Source: Opitutia bacterium
GTDB taxonomy: Bacteria; Verrucomicrobiota; Verrucomicrobiia; Opitutales; Opitutaceae
Direction: 5' to 3'
Length of the DNA stretch: 34,197 bases
Assembly (NCBI GenBank): GCA_016190985.1
Contig: JACPPI010000003.1
Coordinates: 1 to 34,197 of the forward strand
The position numbers and the translations under genes were made by a program. This document shows positions 19,001 through 27,173 of the stretch, one piece after another (within the stretch, counting starts at the first letter, position 1; the number at the start of each line of letters is the position of its first letter). The notes beneath the pieces are model-generated. The model did not search any database, was not told the DNA's origin, and saw only the letters and a program-made list of their open reading frames with translations.

Positions 19001-19183
19001 CCGCAATTGGCGAGCATGCCGGTCATCGCGCAAAACCGGATTTATTGGCACCCGATGTTCGATCCCGTCCGCGATACGCCCGAGTTCCGGCAGCTGTTGG
19101 TGAAACTTGGCTGCGTGGAGGAATACAAGGTGGCGCGGGCGACGCTGGCCCGGATGCAGCAGGAGCAGGAGGCTAAGAAATGA
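16028..19183 (+). CDS. TIR-TM-TPR protein with internally deleted TolB-like block (array gene E)
   Basis: 1051 residues. TIR domain at 1-140 (candidate catalytic glutamate in EGYFRLEWKLA), nearly identical to A at its start. A REP-encoded linker precedes one membrane segment (about 178-194). The middle TPR-like region resembles that of B. The TolB-like block begins at 649, but after ARTSA (693) it jumps straight to QQLQLKLG, losing 73 residues in frame relative to C. C-terminal TPRs related to those of C follow. ATG at 16028 is chosen by homology with MSDSAKAVFLSYASQD; the open upstream frame is antisense to the antitoxin gene. E is not overlapped by a preceding gene, so it likely has its own promoter. 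Its stop overlaps the start of F (ATGA). Confidence 0.88.
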   Translation: MSDSAKAVFLSYASQDAEAARRIAEALRAAGIEVWFDQSELVGGDAWDAKIRRQIAECALFTPVISANTQARREGYFRLEWKLAAQRTHMIADGTPFLLPVVIDATRDAAALVPPEFSTVQWIRLPSGETPEKFCERVKKLLGQSEPAGAALRRDGSEESGHKAPPAIKPSRSWPVPAIIGVVAIAVLALWQPWKETAVSPAAAKTVESAKPAAPLTEAQKLVAQARRIYEEGDELNRENLLLAEEFVQRALALDSAEPAAWELAAWLSYQMVWHSIDESPARRETLLRQANRAVALAPDGVAAQLVFANAQLVGRTGKSEAAVAPGYYGEIQRSLQRLAEQEPRNWKIQRALGTVYRNLNLTDEAIRSLQRALELSGEDPVASADLVNVLIRRQHYPEAEAILARALARQRSGRLLTFDVVVKCRWRGDPVGALKSIELWPAWLLRENRGVAVAWQAAYWGRQPERALSIVQEVTRDYLRDVNFAGPRAVLSARAHELAGNTVAAQADWRLVVQRCDQDLAGNSQDVGALFWKAWALVRLGDPAGAQATATLVRQQMQSVPSNFFKTQPAATLWAMVGWTDLALSDLRGLLEKPGDEVSLTRAYLELEPAFDSLRQDPRFQVLLGQAPAPKKPEDGGQKSVLVLDDKSVAVLAFANLSDDKGNEYFSDGISEELLNVLAKVPGLKVSARTSAQQLQLKLGAAAGTKQIVNPEAYGLVLEGRHFLTLRTATGFDQAARAFTEALRLDPQFAQAQAGLANTTALRGRYRLLDGVGRVEEFDQLAIAQSRLALQMDPSLAEPHAAIGFVLTDRRQLAEAEQEFQKAFAANPNYATAYHWHSHVYGVRGRLDLALKEIGRATTLDPLSFIMTYILGFYTCDTQRYAEALAILDRAASLRGQGESFLPLEADRARMLLALGRPAEALAVARKVLHDPRLITAGWYAAGEAIQVLQRGGETAEAARLAESLIPAMPPGSYQRGYVLCALGRFREGLPQLASMPVIAQNRIYWHPMFDPVRDTPEFRQLLVKLGCVEEYKVARATLARMQQEQEAKK
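16469..16527 (+). repeat. REP-like element translated in the TIR-TM linker of gene E
   Basis: Outer GCGGGAG/CTCCTGC (16469-16475/16521-16527, one G-T pair) encloses GCGGC/GCCGC (16475-16479/16485-16489) and GGGGC-ATAAA-GCCCC (16507-16521). It has the same two-hairpin plan as the intergenic elements and is read in frame. Confidence 0.65.
17965..18105 (+). repeat. 141-bp stretch identical to 21069-21209
   Basis: From CGACAAATCTGTCGCC to GACCTCGGC the bases equal those in gene F at every position I compared. The next base differs, and that point is the deletion junction in both genes. Flanks on both sides are clearly diverged. Confidence 0.85.
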
Positions 19184-21258
19184 GCGACTCGCCCAAAGCC
19201 GTCTTCCTCAGCTACGCCTCCCAGGACGCCGAGGCGGCCAAGCGCATCTGCGAGGCGCTCCGCGCCGCGGGCGTCGAGGTGTGGTTCGACCAGAGCGAAC
19301 TCGTGGGCGGCGACGCGTGGGATGCCAAGATCCGCAAGCAGATCAGCGAATGCACGCTCTTCGTCCCGATCATCTCCGCCAACACCCAGGCGCGACTCGA
19401 GGGCTATTTCCGGCTGGAGTGGAAAATCGCCGCGCAGCGCACGCACACGATGGCGGACGAACGCGTGTTCCTCCTGCCCATCGTGATCGATACCACGCGC
19501 GATACCGAGGCTCGCGTGCCCGCCGAGTTCAAGACGGTGCAATGGACCCGGCTGCCCGGCGGTGAGACGCCGCCCGCGTTTTGCGCGCGCGTGCTGAAAC
19601 TGCTTTCCGGTTCCGGCCTGGAGCCCGGGCGACCCCGCCCGGGGCATGGAACGCGCGGCGAGGTCGCCGTGCCTCCGCGGAAAAAATCCCGGCTCTGGCT
19701 CGCGCCGGTCCTCCTCGGGTTGTTCGCGGGTATCGCGGTTGTGATCCGTCAGCCGTGGCGGCAAAATGAAAACCCGGTCCGGTCCGTGCCGCCGGCGGTC
19801 ACGCTTGCGCCCGCTGCGACCGAGCTGGCCCGCGTCCGCGCCCAGCTCACACCGGACCGCTGGCAGCGGGAAGATTTCGCCGCCATGGCACCCACGCTCG
19901 ACCGTTTGCTGGAGGCCAACCCCGAATTGGCGGATGCGTGGGCCATGCGGAGCATCATCAACAGCCTGCAGGTGCTCCGGAACTACGACTCCAGCACGAA
20001 GCCGCTGGAAACGGGTAAGGCCGCCGCCGACCGCGCGACGCGCTTGGCGCCGGGCTCGCCGCTCGCGGACATCGCGACCGGGATGCACCTCGTGGCGATG
20101 ACGAGCCGGGGCGGCGACGCCCGCGCGTGCCGGCCATATCTCGACCGCGGGGTCGCCGCCCTGCCGCCGGATGCGCTGACCCGTTATGCGGAGCTGGCCT
20201 CCTACTGGTTCGCCTACGATTTCGACCAGGTGCAACGCTGCGGGGAAGCCTGGCGGGCGGCGGAACCGCAGGCGAGTTTCCCTCCGTGGATCTTTGCGCA
20301 GCTGAATGTGGTGCGGCGCCGGCCGGCCGAGGCGGAGCAGTGGGCCGAGATTGCGAAGGCCGACCCAAACATCACCGGAGTGCGGGCGTATTTCACGGCC
20401 TTTGAGAGCAAGTATTATCTGCGCGCCGATGTGCCGGCCGCGTGGGAGGTGCTGCAAAAGGTCCCGGCGGCCGGGCGCTCGGTGCACCGGGTCGTGCATG
20501 CGCGCTGGCTGGTGGCGATGGCCGACCACCGGTGGGACGAGGCGCTGCAGGAACTGTCCCAGGTGCCGGAAACGTTTCTCTTTGACCGTTCTTACCACGG
20601 CCCGAAGGCGTTGCTGACCGGGCTCGCACACCAGCGCGCCGGACGACCCGACGCCGCCGCGGCGCAATTCCGGGAGGCCGAGCGCCTGTTGCGGGAACAT
20701 CTGGCCGCCGATTCCGACAATGAAGAATTGCACACGGTGCTCGCCGTCACGCTGGCCTGTGCCGGGCGCGGCACGGAGGCGCGTAACGAGCTCGCCCTCG
20801 TCGAACCGCTGGTGAAGGGCCGCACCCCGAGCATTTATCGCGGATCGCTGGTCCTGACCATTGCGCAGGCCTACGCTGTGCTTGGCGATTACCGCCAGCT
20901 CGCGCCGTGGCTGCGTAAGCTACTCGCCGAGCCGTCGCAGTTTCCGTTTACCCCGGCGTCACTGCGGCTGGACCCTCGCTTCAGCGGCGTGATCGACGCC
21001 CCGGAAGTCCAAGCCTTGCTGAAGGAATTCGCCGGACTGGATCAGACGGCCTTTGCGCCAACCGCCGCCGACAAATCTGTCGCCGTGCTGGCCTTCGCCA
21101 ATCTCTCCGACGACAAGGGCAACGAGTATTTCTCCGACGGCATCAGCGAGGAACTGCTCAACGTGCTGGCGAAGGTGCCGGGCCTGAAGGTGTCGGCGCG
21201 GACCTCGGCGCGAAAAGCCTGCAGTTGCGCTTGGCGGCAGGTGCGAGGGCCAGCGTAA
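19180..21258 (+). CDS. TIR-TM-TPR protein, frameshifted in the TolB-like block (array gene F, 5' part)
   Basis: 692 residues as read. TIR domain at 1-140 (WFDQSELVGGDAWDAKI; candidate catalytic E80 in EGYFRLEWKIA), REP-encoded linker (LEPGRPRPGHGTRG), a basic RKKSR patch and a membrane segment (171-189). The middle TPR region is paralogous to that of C. The TolB-like block starts at 633, breaks after ARTSA (677), and a short unrelated tail RKACSCAWRQVRGPA precedes the stop. The missing 217 bp relative to intact blocks shifts the frame; the rest of the protein continues in another frame from about 21210. ATG at 19180 overlaps the stop of E. If real, the product is a membrane TIR protein lacking its C-terminal sensor. 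Confidence 0.85.
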   Translation: MSDSPKAVFLSYASQDAEAAKRICEALRAAGVEVWFDQSELVGGDAWDAKIRKQISECTLFVPIISANTQARLEGYFRLEWKIAAQRTHTMADERVFLLPIVIDTTRDTEARVPAEFKTVQWTRLPGGETPPAFCARVLKLLSGSGLEPGRPRPGHGTRGEVAVPPRKKSRLWLAPVLLGLFAGIAVVIRQPWRQNENPVRSVPPAVTLAPAATELARVRAQLTPDRWQREDFAAMAPTLDRLLEANPELADAWAMRSIINSLQVLRNYDSSTKPLETGKAAADRATRLAPGSPLADIATGMHLVAMTSRGGDARACRPYLDRGVAALPPDALTRYAELASYWFAYDFDQVQRCGEAWRAAEPQASFPPWIFAQLNVVRRRPAEAEQWAEIAKADPNITGVRAYFTAFESKYYLRADVPAAWEVLQKVPAAGRSVHRVVHARWLVAMADHRWDEALQELSQVPETFLFDRSYHGPKALLTGLAHQRAGRPDAAAAQFREAERLLREHLAADSDNEELHTVLAVTLACAGRGTEARNELALVEPLVKGRTPSIYRGSLVLTIAQAYAVLGDYRQLAPWLRKLLAEPSQFPFTPASLRLDPRFSGVIDAPEVQALLKEFAGLDQTAFAPTAADKSVAVLAFANLSDDKGNEYFSDGISEELLNVLAKVPGLKVSARTSARKACSCAWRQVRGPA
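19620..19676 (+). repeat. REP-like element translated in the TIR-TM linker of gene F
   Basis: GGAG/CTCC ends (19620-19623/19673-19676) enclose CCCGGGCG-ACCC-CGCCCGGG (19624-19643) and GGCGA-GG-TCGCC (19657-19668). It shares GAACGCG wording and the GRPRP peptide with the element in A. Confidence 0.65.
21069..21209 (+). repeat. 141-bp stretch identical to 17965-18105
   Basis: Partner of the stretch in gene E. Identity ends exactly where the 217-bp deletion begins. Confidence 0.85.
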
Positions 21259-22232
21259 ACCCCGAGGCGTTCGAGCTCTATATGCAAGCGCGGCAGGCGA
21301 TCAACCGGCGCGATACCGCAGGTTTTGCCCGAGCCGAGGAATTGCTCACACGTGCAATCGAGTTGGAACCCGGCCTCGCGCGCGCCCATGCCGCTATGGC
21401 TGATGTTTGGATCCTTTCAGCGATCACGCGCCAGGAAAGCGGATATTTCGGGCAGAGGAACTCGCCGGTGTTCGCCCGTATCGAGGGGGCAATCGACCGG
21501 GCACTTGCCCTTGACCCCGACTCGGCTGAAGCCCGCACCTCGCTCGGTTTTGTGCGGTTTTTACAGTGGAAACCCACTGACGCGGAGCGCGAGCTGCGTC
21601 GGGCAGTGGCCCTGAATCCAAATTATACCCTCGGACACCACTGGCTCGGCGCATGCCTGACCAACAGGGGTGAGTTTGACGAAGGTGTGGCTGAGTATCA
21701 GCGCGCAGTCGAACTGGATCCCTTTTCGTTCCGCATCCTGGACAACTATGGTGATGCTCTAAATACAGCCGGGCGCAGCGAAGAGGCGCTGCTGGTGATC
21801 AACCGCTCCTTGGAGTTACAGCCGAAGTCCGAGCAAACGCTCCAAAACAAGATCAGGACGCTTCTCGCCCTCAACCGACTAGCCGAGGCCGAGGCCATCG
21901 TCCGAATGCTGCCCGAGAACGAGGCGAGGCATTACCTCGCTAGACTGGGACACAAAGCCGAAGCAGAGGAGGCCTTGGCAAAGGCCAGCGGCCGGGATCG
22001 CACAGACCTCCTTTTGGCTTTCGACCGCATTGACGGGTGGCTCGATGCGGTCAGCCCCTTAGATATTAACATTATCGGACTTAGGCGGCTGTTTTCGTCC
22101 CCGGAGTTGGATCCTTTCCGCCATGACCCGCGCTTTCAGAAACTCATCGCGACTCTTGGCTTCACCGAGGCCCATGCACGCGCCCAAGCTTGGCGCGCGG
22201 CGCATCCGCCGGAGAAGCCGGTGGCGAAATAG
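21225..22232 (+). CDS. C-terminal TPR region of array gene F, severed by frameshift
   Basis: The frame is homologous to the C-terminal region of gene A: the end of a TolB-like block (AKSLQLRLAAG from 21210), then NPEAFELYMQARQAINRRD, several TPRs (ARAEELLTRAIELEPGLARAHAAMADVW and similar units) and a family-type end with DPRFQKLIATLGF. There is no good start codon: TTG at 21225 or ATG at 21282 would be needed, and neither has a ribosome site. It is therefore most simply the 3' part of gene F. Base composition near 22060-22090 is AT-richer than the TIR halves. The stop lies one base from the convergent kinase gene. Confidence 0.75.
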   Translation: MRLAAGARASVNPEAFELYMQARQAINRRDTAGFARAEELLTRAIELEPGLARAHAAMADVWILSAITRQESGYFGQRNSPVFARIEGAIDRALALDPDSAEARTSLGFVRFLQWKPTDAERELRRAVALNPNYTLGHHWLGACLTNRGEFDEGVAEYQRAVELDPFSFRILDNYGDALNTAGRSEEALLVINRSLELQPKSEQTLQNKIRTLLALNRLAEAEAIVRMLPENEARHYLARLGHKAEAEEALAKASGRDRTDLLLAFDRIDGWLDAVSPLDINIIGLRRLFSSPELDPFRHDPRFQKLIATLGFTEAHARAQAWRAAHPPEKPVAK

Positions 22233-22233
22233 G

Positions 22234-23235
22234 TTATTGCTTCAACGCACCGGCCAGAGTGCGCAGGCGCGGCCACTGGTGGTCGGGGATGGCCGGGCCG
22301 AGGTGCTGCACGCATTCGGCGCCGAGGGCCGAGCCGAGCGCGCCGGACCGGGCGAGGGACAGTCCGCGCAAGTGACCGTAGAGGAAGCCGCCGGCCCAGG
22401 CATCGCCCGCACCGGTCGTGTCGGTGAGGCGCGCGATCTTGACCGGGGCGATGCGGTGAAGCTCGGCGCCGCGGGCGACCCACGCGCCGTCCTTGCCAAT
22501 CTTCACGCAGGCGATGCCGCCGTAACCGGCGAGCTGGCGGGCGTAGGCGTCGTAGGCGGCGTCTTTCTGGAAGAGCGCGCGGGCCTCGTCCTCGTTGGCG
22601 AAGACGATGTCCACGCCCTGCTTCAGTTGGGCGAGGATCCAGTCGCGGGCGACGTTGACGACCTCGAAGGAGGAGAGCTCAAGGCTGATGGTGCAGCCGG
22701 CGGCGCGGGCCGTGGTGGCGACCTTGTCGGCGAGTGCGGGGTTGAAGAGCAGGTAGCCCTCGATGTGCGCGTGCTTGGAGCCGGCGAAATCCGCCGGCGT
22801 GACCTCGTCGGGGCTGAGCGACATGGCGGCGCCGAGGCAGGTGCGCATGGTGCGCTGGCTGTCGGGCGTGACCATGGACAGGCAGCGGCCGTTGGGCAGG
22901 GCGGCGTGCTTGAAGCGAGAGCCGTCGCCACCGGCGGCGATGAAGTTCGCGCGGTAGTCGCGGGCGGTCACGTCGCCGCCGATCTTGCCGAGGAAGGTGG
23001 TGCGCAGCCCGAGCTTGGCGGCGGCGAGCACGGCGTTGGCGGCGGAACCGCCGGGCGTCACGGCGTAGTCGGTGCCAAGTTTGGCGACGAGTTGCTCGAT
23101 GTCGGTGTCGTCCACGAGCACCATGCCGCCCTTGTCGCCGGCGACGTGCTCCGTGAGGAATTTCTCCGGAACATGCGCGAGCAGGTCCATGATGGGATTG
23201 CCGATGCCGATGAGTTCAAACGAGGGCGAGGACAT
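22234..23235 (-). CDS. PfkB-family sugar/nucleoside kinase, adenosine kinase-like
   Basis: 333 residues. An N-terminal GIGNPIMD and GGSAANAV (62-69) form the substrate side, and DTTGAGDAWAGGF (272-284) is the PfkB signature 2, with D278 as the expected catalytic base. KIGKDGAWV and the anion-hole glycines are in place. It phosphorylates a sugar or nucleoside hydroxyl with ATP. Overall similarity is to the adenosine-kinase-like group common in Verrucomicrobia and Bacteroidetes, but substrate specificity is not decided by motifs. ATG at 23235 gives a clean start (MSSPSFELIGIGNP). It is convergent with the TIR array, with a single base between stops, so no terminator separates them. Confidence 0.9.
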   Translation of the reverse strand: MSSPSFELIGIGNPIMDLLAHVPEKFLTEHVAGDKGGMVLVDDTDIEQLVAKLGTDYAVTPGGSAANAVLAAAKLGLRTTFLGKIGGDVTARDYRANFIAAGGDGSRFKHAALPNGRCLSMVTPDSQRTMRTCLGAAMSLSPDEVTPADFAGSKHAHIEGYLLFNPALADKVATTARAAGCTISLELSSFEVVNVARDWILAQLKQGVDIVFANEDEARALFQKDAAYDAYARQLAGYGGIACVKIGKDGAWVARGAELHRIAPVKIARLTDTTGAGDAWAGGFLYGHLRGLSLARSGALGSALGAECVQHLGPAIPDHQWPRLRTLAGALKQ

Positions 23236-23285
23236 GAGAAGAGAGAGGATTCAGCCACGAAACACACGAAAGGAGCAGTTTTTTA

Positions 23286-23357
23286 ACCACAGATTTCACG
23301 GATGGAGACGGATGAATCCGGCCTTTATCAGGCATGGGATCCGTGCATCCGTGGTAA
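23286..23357. repeat. Dispersed imperfect palindrome (ACCACAGAT type)
   Basis: ACCACAGATTTCACGGATG near the left end is answered by CATCCGTGGTAA at the right (CACGGATG 23297-23304 against CATCCGTG 23346-23353). Related wording recurs at 25635-25743. It occupies the gap between the kinase gene and the next gene; nothing else is seen there. Confidence 0.6.
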
Positions 23358-23433
23358 ATGAAAGACGACAATCCCTTGGCATCACGGCATGTGGCCAATT
23401 TTCGTGTATTTGGTGGTGACCAAGGCGGCGCGG

Positions 23434-25604
<2,171 letters not shown>

Positions 25605-25634
25605 ACTGATATGATCAATCCGACCAATGCAGTT

Positions 25635-25743
25635 TTACCACGGATGGCGCGGATTAACACGGATAGGACCAAGGCTTATTAAAGTTCCTCTACCTGCTTT
25701 CCTTGGAAAATTATCCGTGTCCATCTGTGTAATCTGTGGTTAA
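25635..25743. repeat. Dispersed imperfect palindrome between pyrG and kdsA
   Basis: TTACCACGGATGGCGCGGAT and following bases (25635-25666) is answered by TTATCCGTGTCCATCTGTGT through TGTGGTTAA (25711-25743); the core ACACGGATA/TATCCGTGT is exact. It is the same family as 23286-23357. It fills the gap and may act as a transcript-end hairpin, though no T-run follows. Confidence 0.65.
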
Positions 25744-25763
25744 TTTCGTCTGTGGCCGTTCCT

Positions 25764-26558
25764 ATGCTCTTCGATCCCAAAAAACTCCTCCTCATCGCCG
25801 GGCCGTGCTCGCTGGAAAACGAGCAGGTCTGCCGCGCCGCGGCGGAGACCCTGGCGAAGATCGCCCGGAAGCACCCGGAGCTGAAAATCATCTTCAAGGG
25901 TTCGTTCGACAAAGCCAACCGCACCTCGCTCGGCACCGGGCGCGGCACCGGGATGGCGGCAGGCCTGGCGCTGCTCGCGCTGATCAAGAAGGAATACGGC
26001 TTTCCGGTGCTGACCGACATCCACGAGCGCCAGCAGGCCGTGCCGGTCGCGAAAGTGTGCGACGTGCTGCAAATCCCCGCCTTTCTCTGCCGCCAGACCG
26101 ACCTGCTGCTCGCCGCCGCCGCGACCGGCCGGGTGGTCAACGTGAAAAAGGGCCAGTTCCTGTCGCCCCAGGAGATGGAGTTCGTCACCGCCAAGCTGCG
26201 CGAGGGGAAGGCGAAGGAGGTCTGGCAGACCGAGCGCGGCACGACCTTTGGCTACCAGAACCTCGTCGTGGACATGCGGAGCTTCGGCATCATGAAGTCC
26301 TTCGGCTTCCCGACCGTGTTCGACGCCACGCACAGCGTGCAGCTGCCCGGCGCAGCCGGTGGCAAGACCGGTGGCCGGCGCGAGTTCGTGCCGCCGCTGG
26401 CCCGGGCCGCCCTCGCGGCCGGCGCCGACGGTTTATTCATCGAGACGCACCCGAACCCCGAGAAGGCCATTTCCGACGGCCCCAACCAGATTCCCACCGC
26501 CGAGCTGCCGGCGCTGATCGCCTCCTGCGTGGCGGTGTGGCAGGCGGTGCGCAAATAA
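25764..26558 (+). CDS. kdsA: 3-deoxy-8-phosphooctulonate synthase (KDO-8-P synthase)
   Basis: 264 residues. It opens with [11 protein letters not shown], then [12 protein letters not shown], the loop [12 protein letters not shown] and TDIHERQQA, continues with [13 protein letters not shown] and [14 protein letters not shown], and ends with [11 protein letters not shown] and [16 protein letters not shown]. These are diagnostic of KdsA. It condenses phosphoenolpyruvate with arabinose 5-phosphate for the KDO of lipopolysaccharide, so the organism probably makes an LPS outer membrane. ATG at 25764 is chosen; a GTG at 25752 is also possible. No Shine-Dalgarno motif. The lipoyl-domain gene begins 8 bases after the stop, suggesting co-transcription. 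Confidence 0.97.
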   Translation: MLFDPKKLLLIAGPCSLENEQVCRAAAETLAKIARKHPELKIIFKGSFDKANRTSLGTGRGTGMAAGLALLALIKKEYGFPVLTDIHERQQAVPVAKVCDVLQIPAFLCRQTDLLLAAAATGRVVNVKKGQFLSPQEMEFVTAKLREGKAKEVWQTERGTTFGYQNLVVDMRSFGIMKSFGFPTVFDATHSVQLPGAAGGKTGGRREFVPPLARAALAAGADGLFIETHPNPEKAISDGPNQIPTAELPALIASCVAVWQAVRK

Positions 26559-26566
26559 TTTTCCCC

Positions 26567-27049
26567 ATGCCCAACTTCATCATTGATGTGCCGATGCCCT
26601 CGATGGGCGCCACCGTCAGCGAACTCACCATCATCAAAATCATCGCCGCGCCCGGCGCCCAGGTGGCCAAGGGCCAGAAGCTCGCCGAACTGGAGAGCGA
26701 CAAGTCGGCGTTCGACTTCGAGTCGCCCGCCGAGGGCGCGATCATCGCCGTGCACGGCAAGGCCGGCGAGGTGAAGTCCTCCGGCCAGTCGCTCTTCCGC
26801 ATGGAGACCTCCGACGAGAGCCTGCGGCATCTGGCGGTTCAGACGACAGAAGACGGAGGACAGAAGGCAGCCGATGCGCCTGCGGTTCCGTCCTCTGCCC
26901 TCCGTCCTCCGGTTTGGACGCCCCGCGCCATCAAGATGGCGCAGGAAGCCGGGCTCGACCACGCGACGATCACCGACATCGCCGCGACCGGCCCGGGCGG
27001 CCGCGTCTCCGGCGACGACGTCACGAAGTATCTCGCGAGCCGGAGATAA
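26567..27049 (+). CDS. Free-standing lipoyl domain plus peripheral subunit-binding domain protein
   Basis: 160 residues. Residues 1-80 are a biotinyl/lipoyl domain with the modifiable lysine K46 in ELESDKSAFDF. Residues 118-156 (TPRAIKMAQEAGLDHATITD, then GPGGRVSGDDVTKYL) are an E3-binding domain as in E2 acyltransferases. The catalytic acyltransferase domain is absent, and the stop comes right after the binding domain. The linker (about 90-116) is encoded by an inverted-repeat element. It could be a truncated E2, or a mobile lipoyl carrier protein that joins a dehydrogenase complex encoded elsewhere. Its position 8 bases after kdsA is unexpected for either. The ATG at 26567 is the first start matching the family. 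Confidence 0.85.
   Translation: MPNFIIDVPMPSMGATVSELTIIKIIAAPGAQVAKGQKLAELESDKSAFDFESPAEGAIIAVHGKAGEVKSSGQSLFRMETSDESLRHLAVQTTEDGGQKAADAPAVPSSALRPPVWTPRAIKMAQEAGLDHATITDIAATGPGGRVSGDDVTKYLASRR
26852..26906 (+). repeat. Inverted repeat translated in the lipoyl-protein linker
   Basis: GACGGAGGACAGA (26852-26864) against TCTGCCCTCCGTC (26894-26906), with one mismatch in 13. It sits exactly between the lipoyl and binding domains. Confidence 0.6.
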
Positions 27050-27050
27050 A

Positions 27051-27075
27051 CGTAGGGCCGCCGCTTGCGGCGACC
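27051..27075. repeat. REP-like fragment after the lipoyl gene
   Basis: CGTAGGGC wording as at 4217-4223, followed by GCCGC-TT-GCGGC (27060-27071). Probably a half element. Confidence 0.45.
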
Positions 27076-27103
27076 TTTTGTGCCGCCCCCGAGGCGCGTA
27101 GGC

Positions 27104-27128
27104 TGATGTCAACCAATAGTTGACATCA
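27104..27128. terminator. Perfect hairpin between convergent genes, possible terminator
   Basis: TGATGTCAAC-CAATA-GTTGACATCA: a 10-bp stem with a 5-base loop. It lies between the lipoyl gene (plus) and the peptidase gene (minus), which converge here. A T-rich tail is lacking on both sides, so a repeat or a protein-binding palindrome is also possible. Confidence 0.4.
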
Positions 27129-27173
27129 ACCCGAGGCCGTTGGCGGGTGGGAGTGGAGGTTGAAGCACAGGGC

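Noticed and set aside
5782-21210. TolB-like blocks as a CRISPR or other short-spacer array
   Set aside because: The repeats are 378 bp, coding, and separated by kilobases of TPR sequence.
5101-22232. A standard Thoeris defence locus
   Set aside because: No ThsA-like NADase/SLOG gene or other known Thoeris effector adjoins, and the TIR proteins are membrane-anchored with TPRs.
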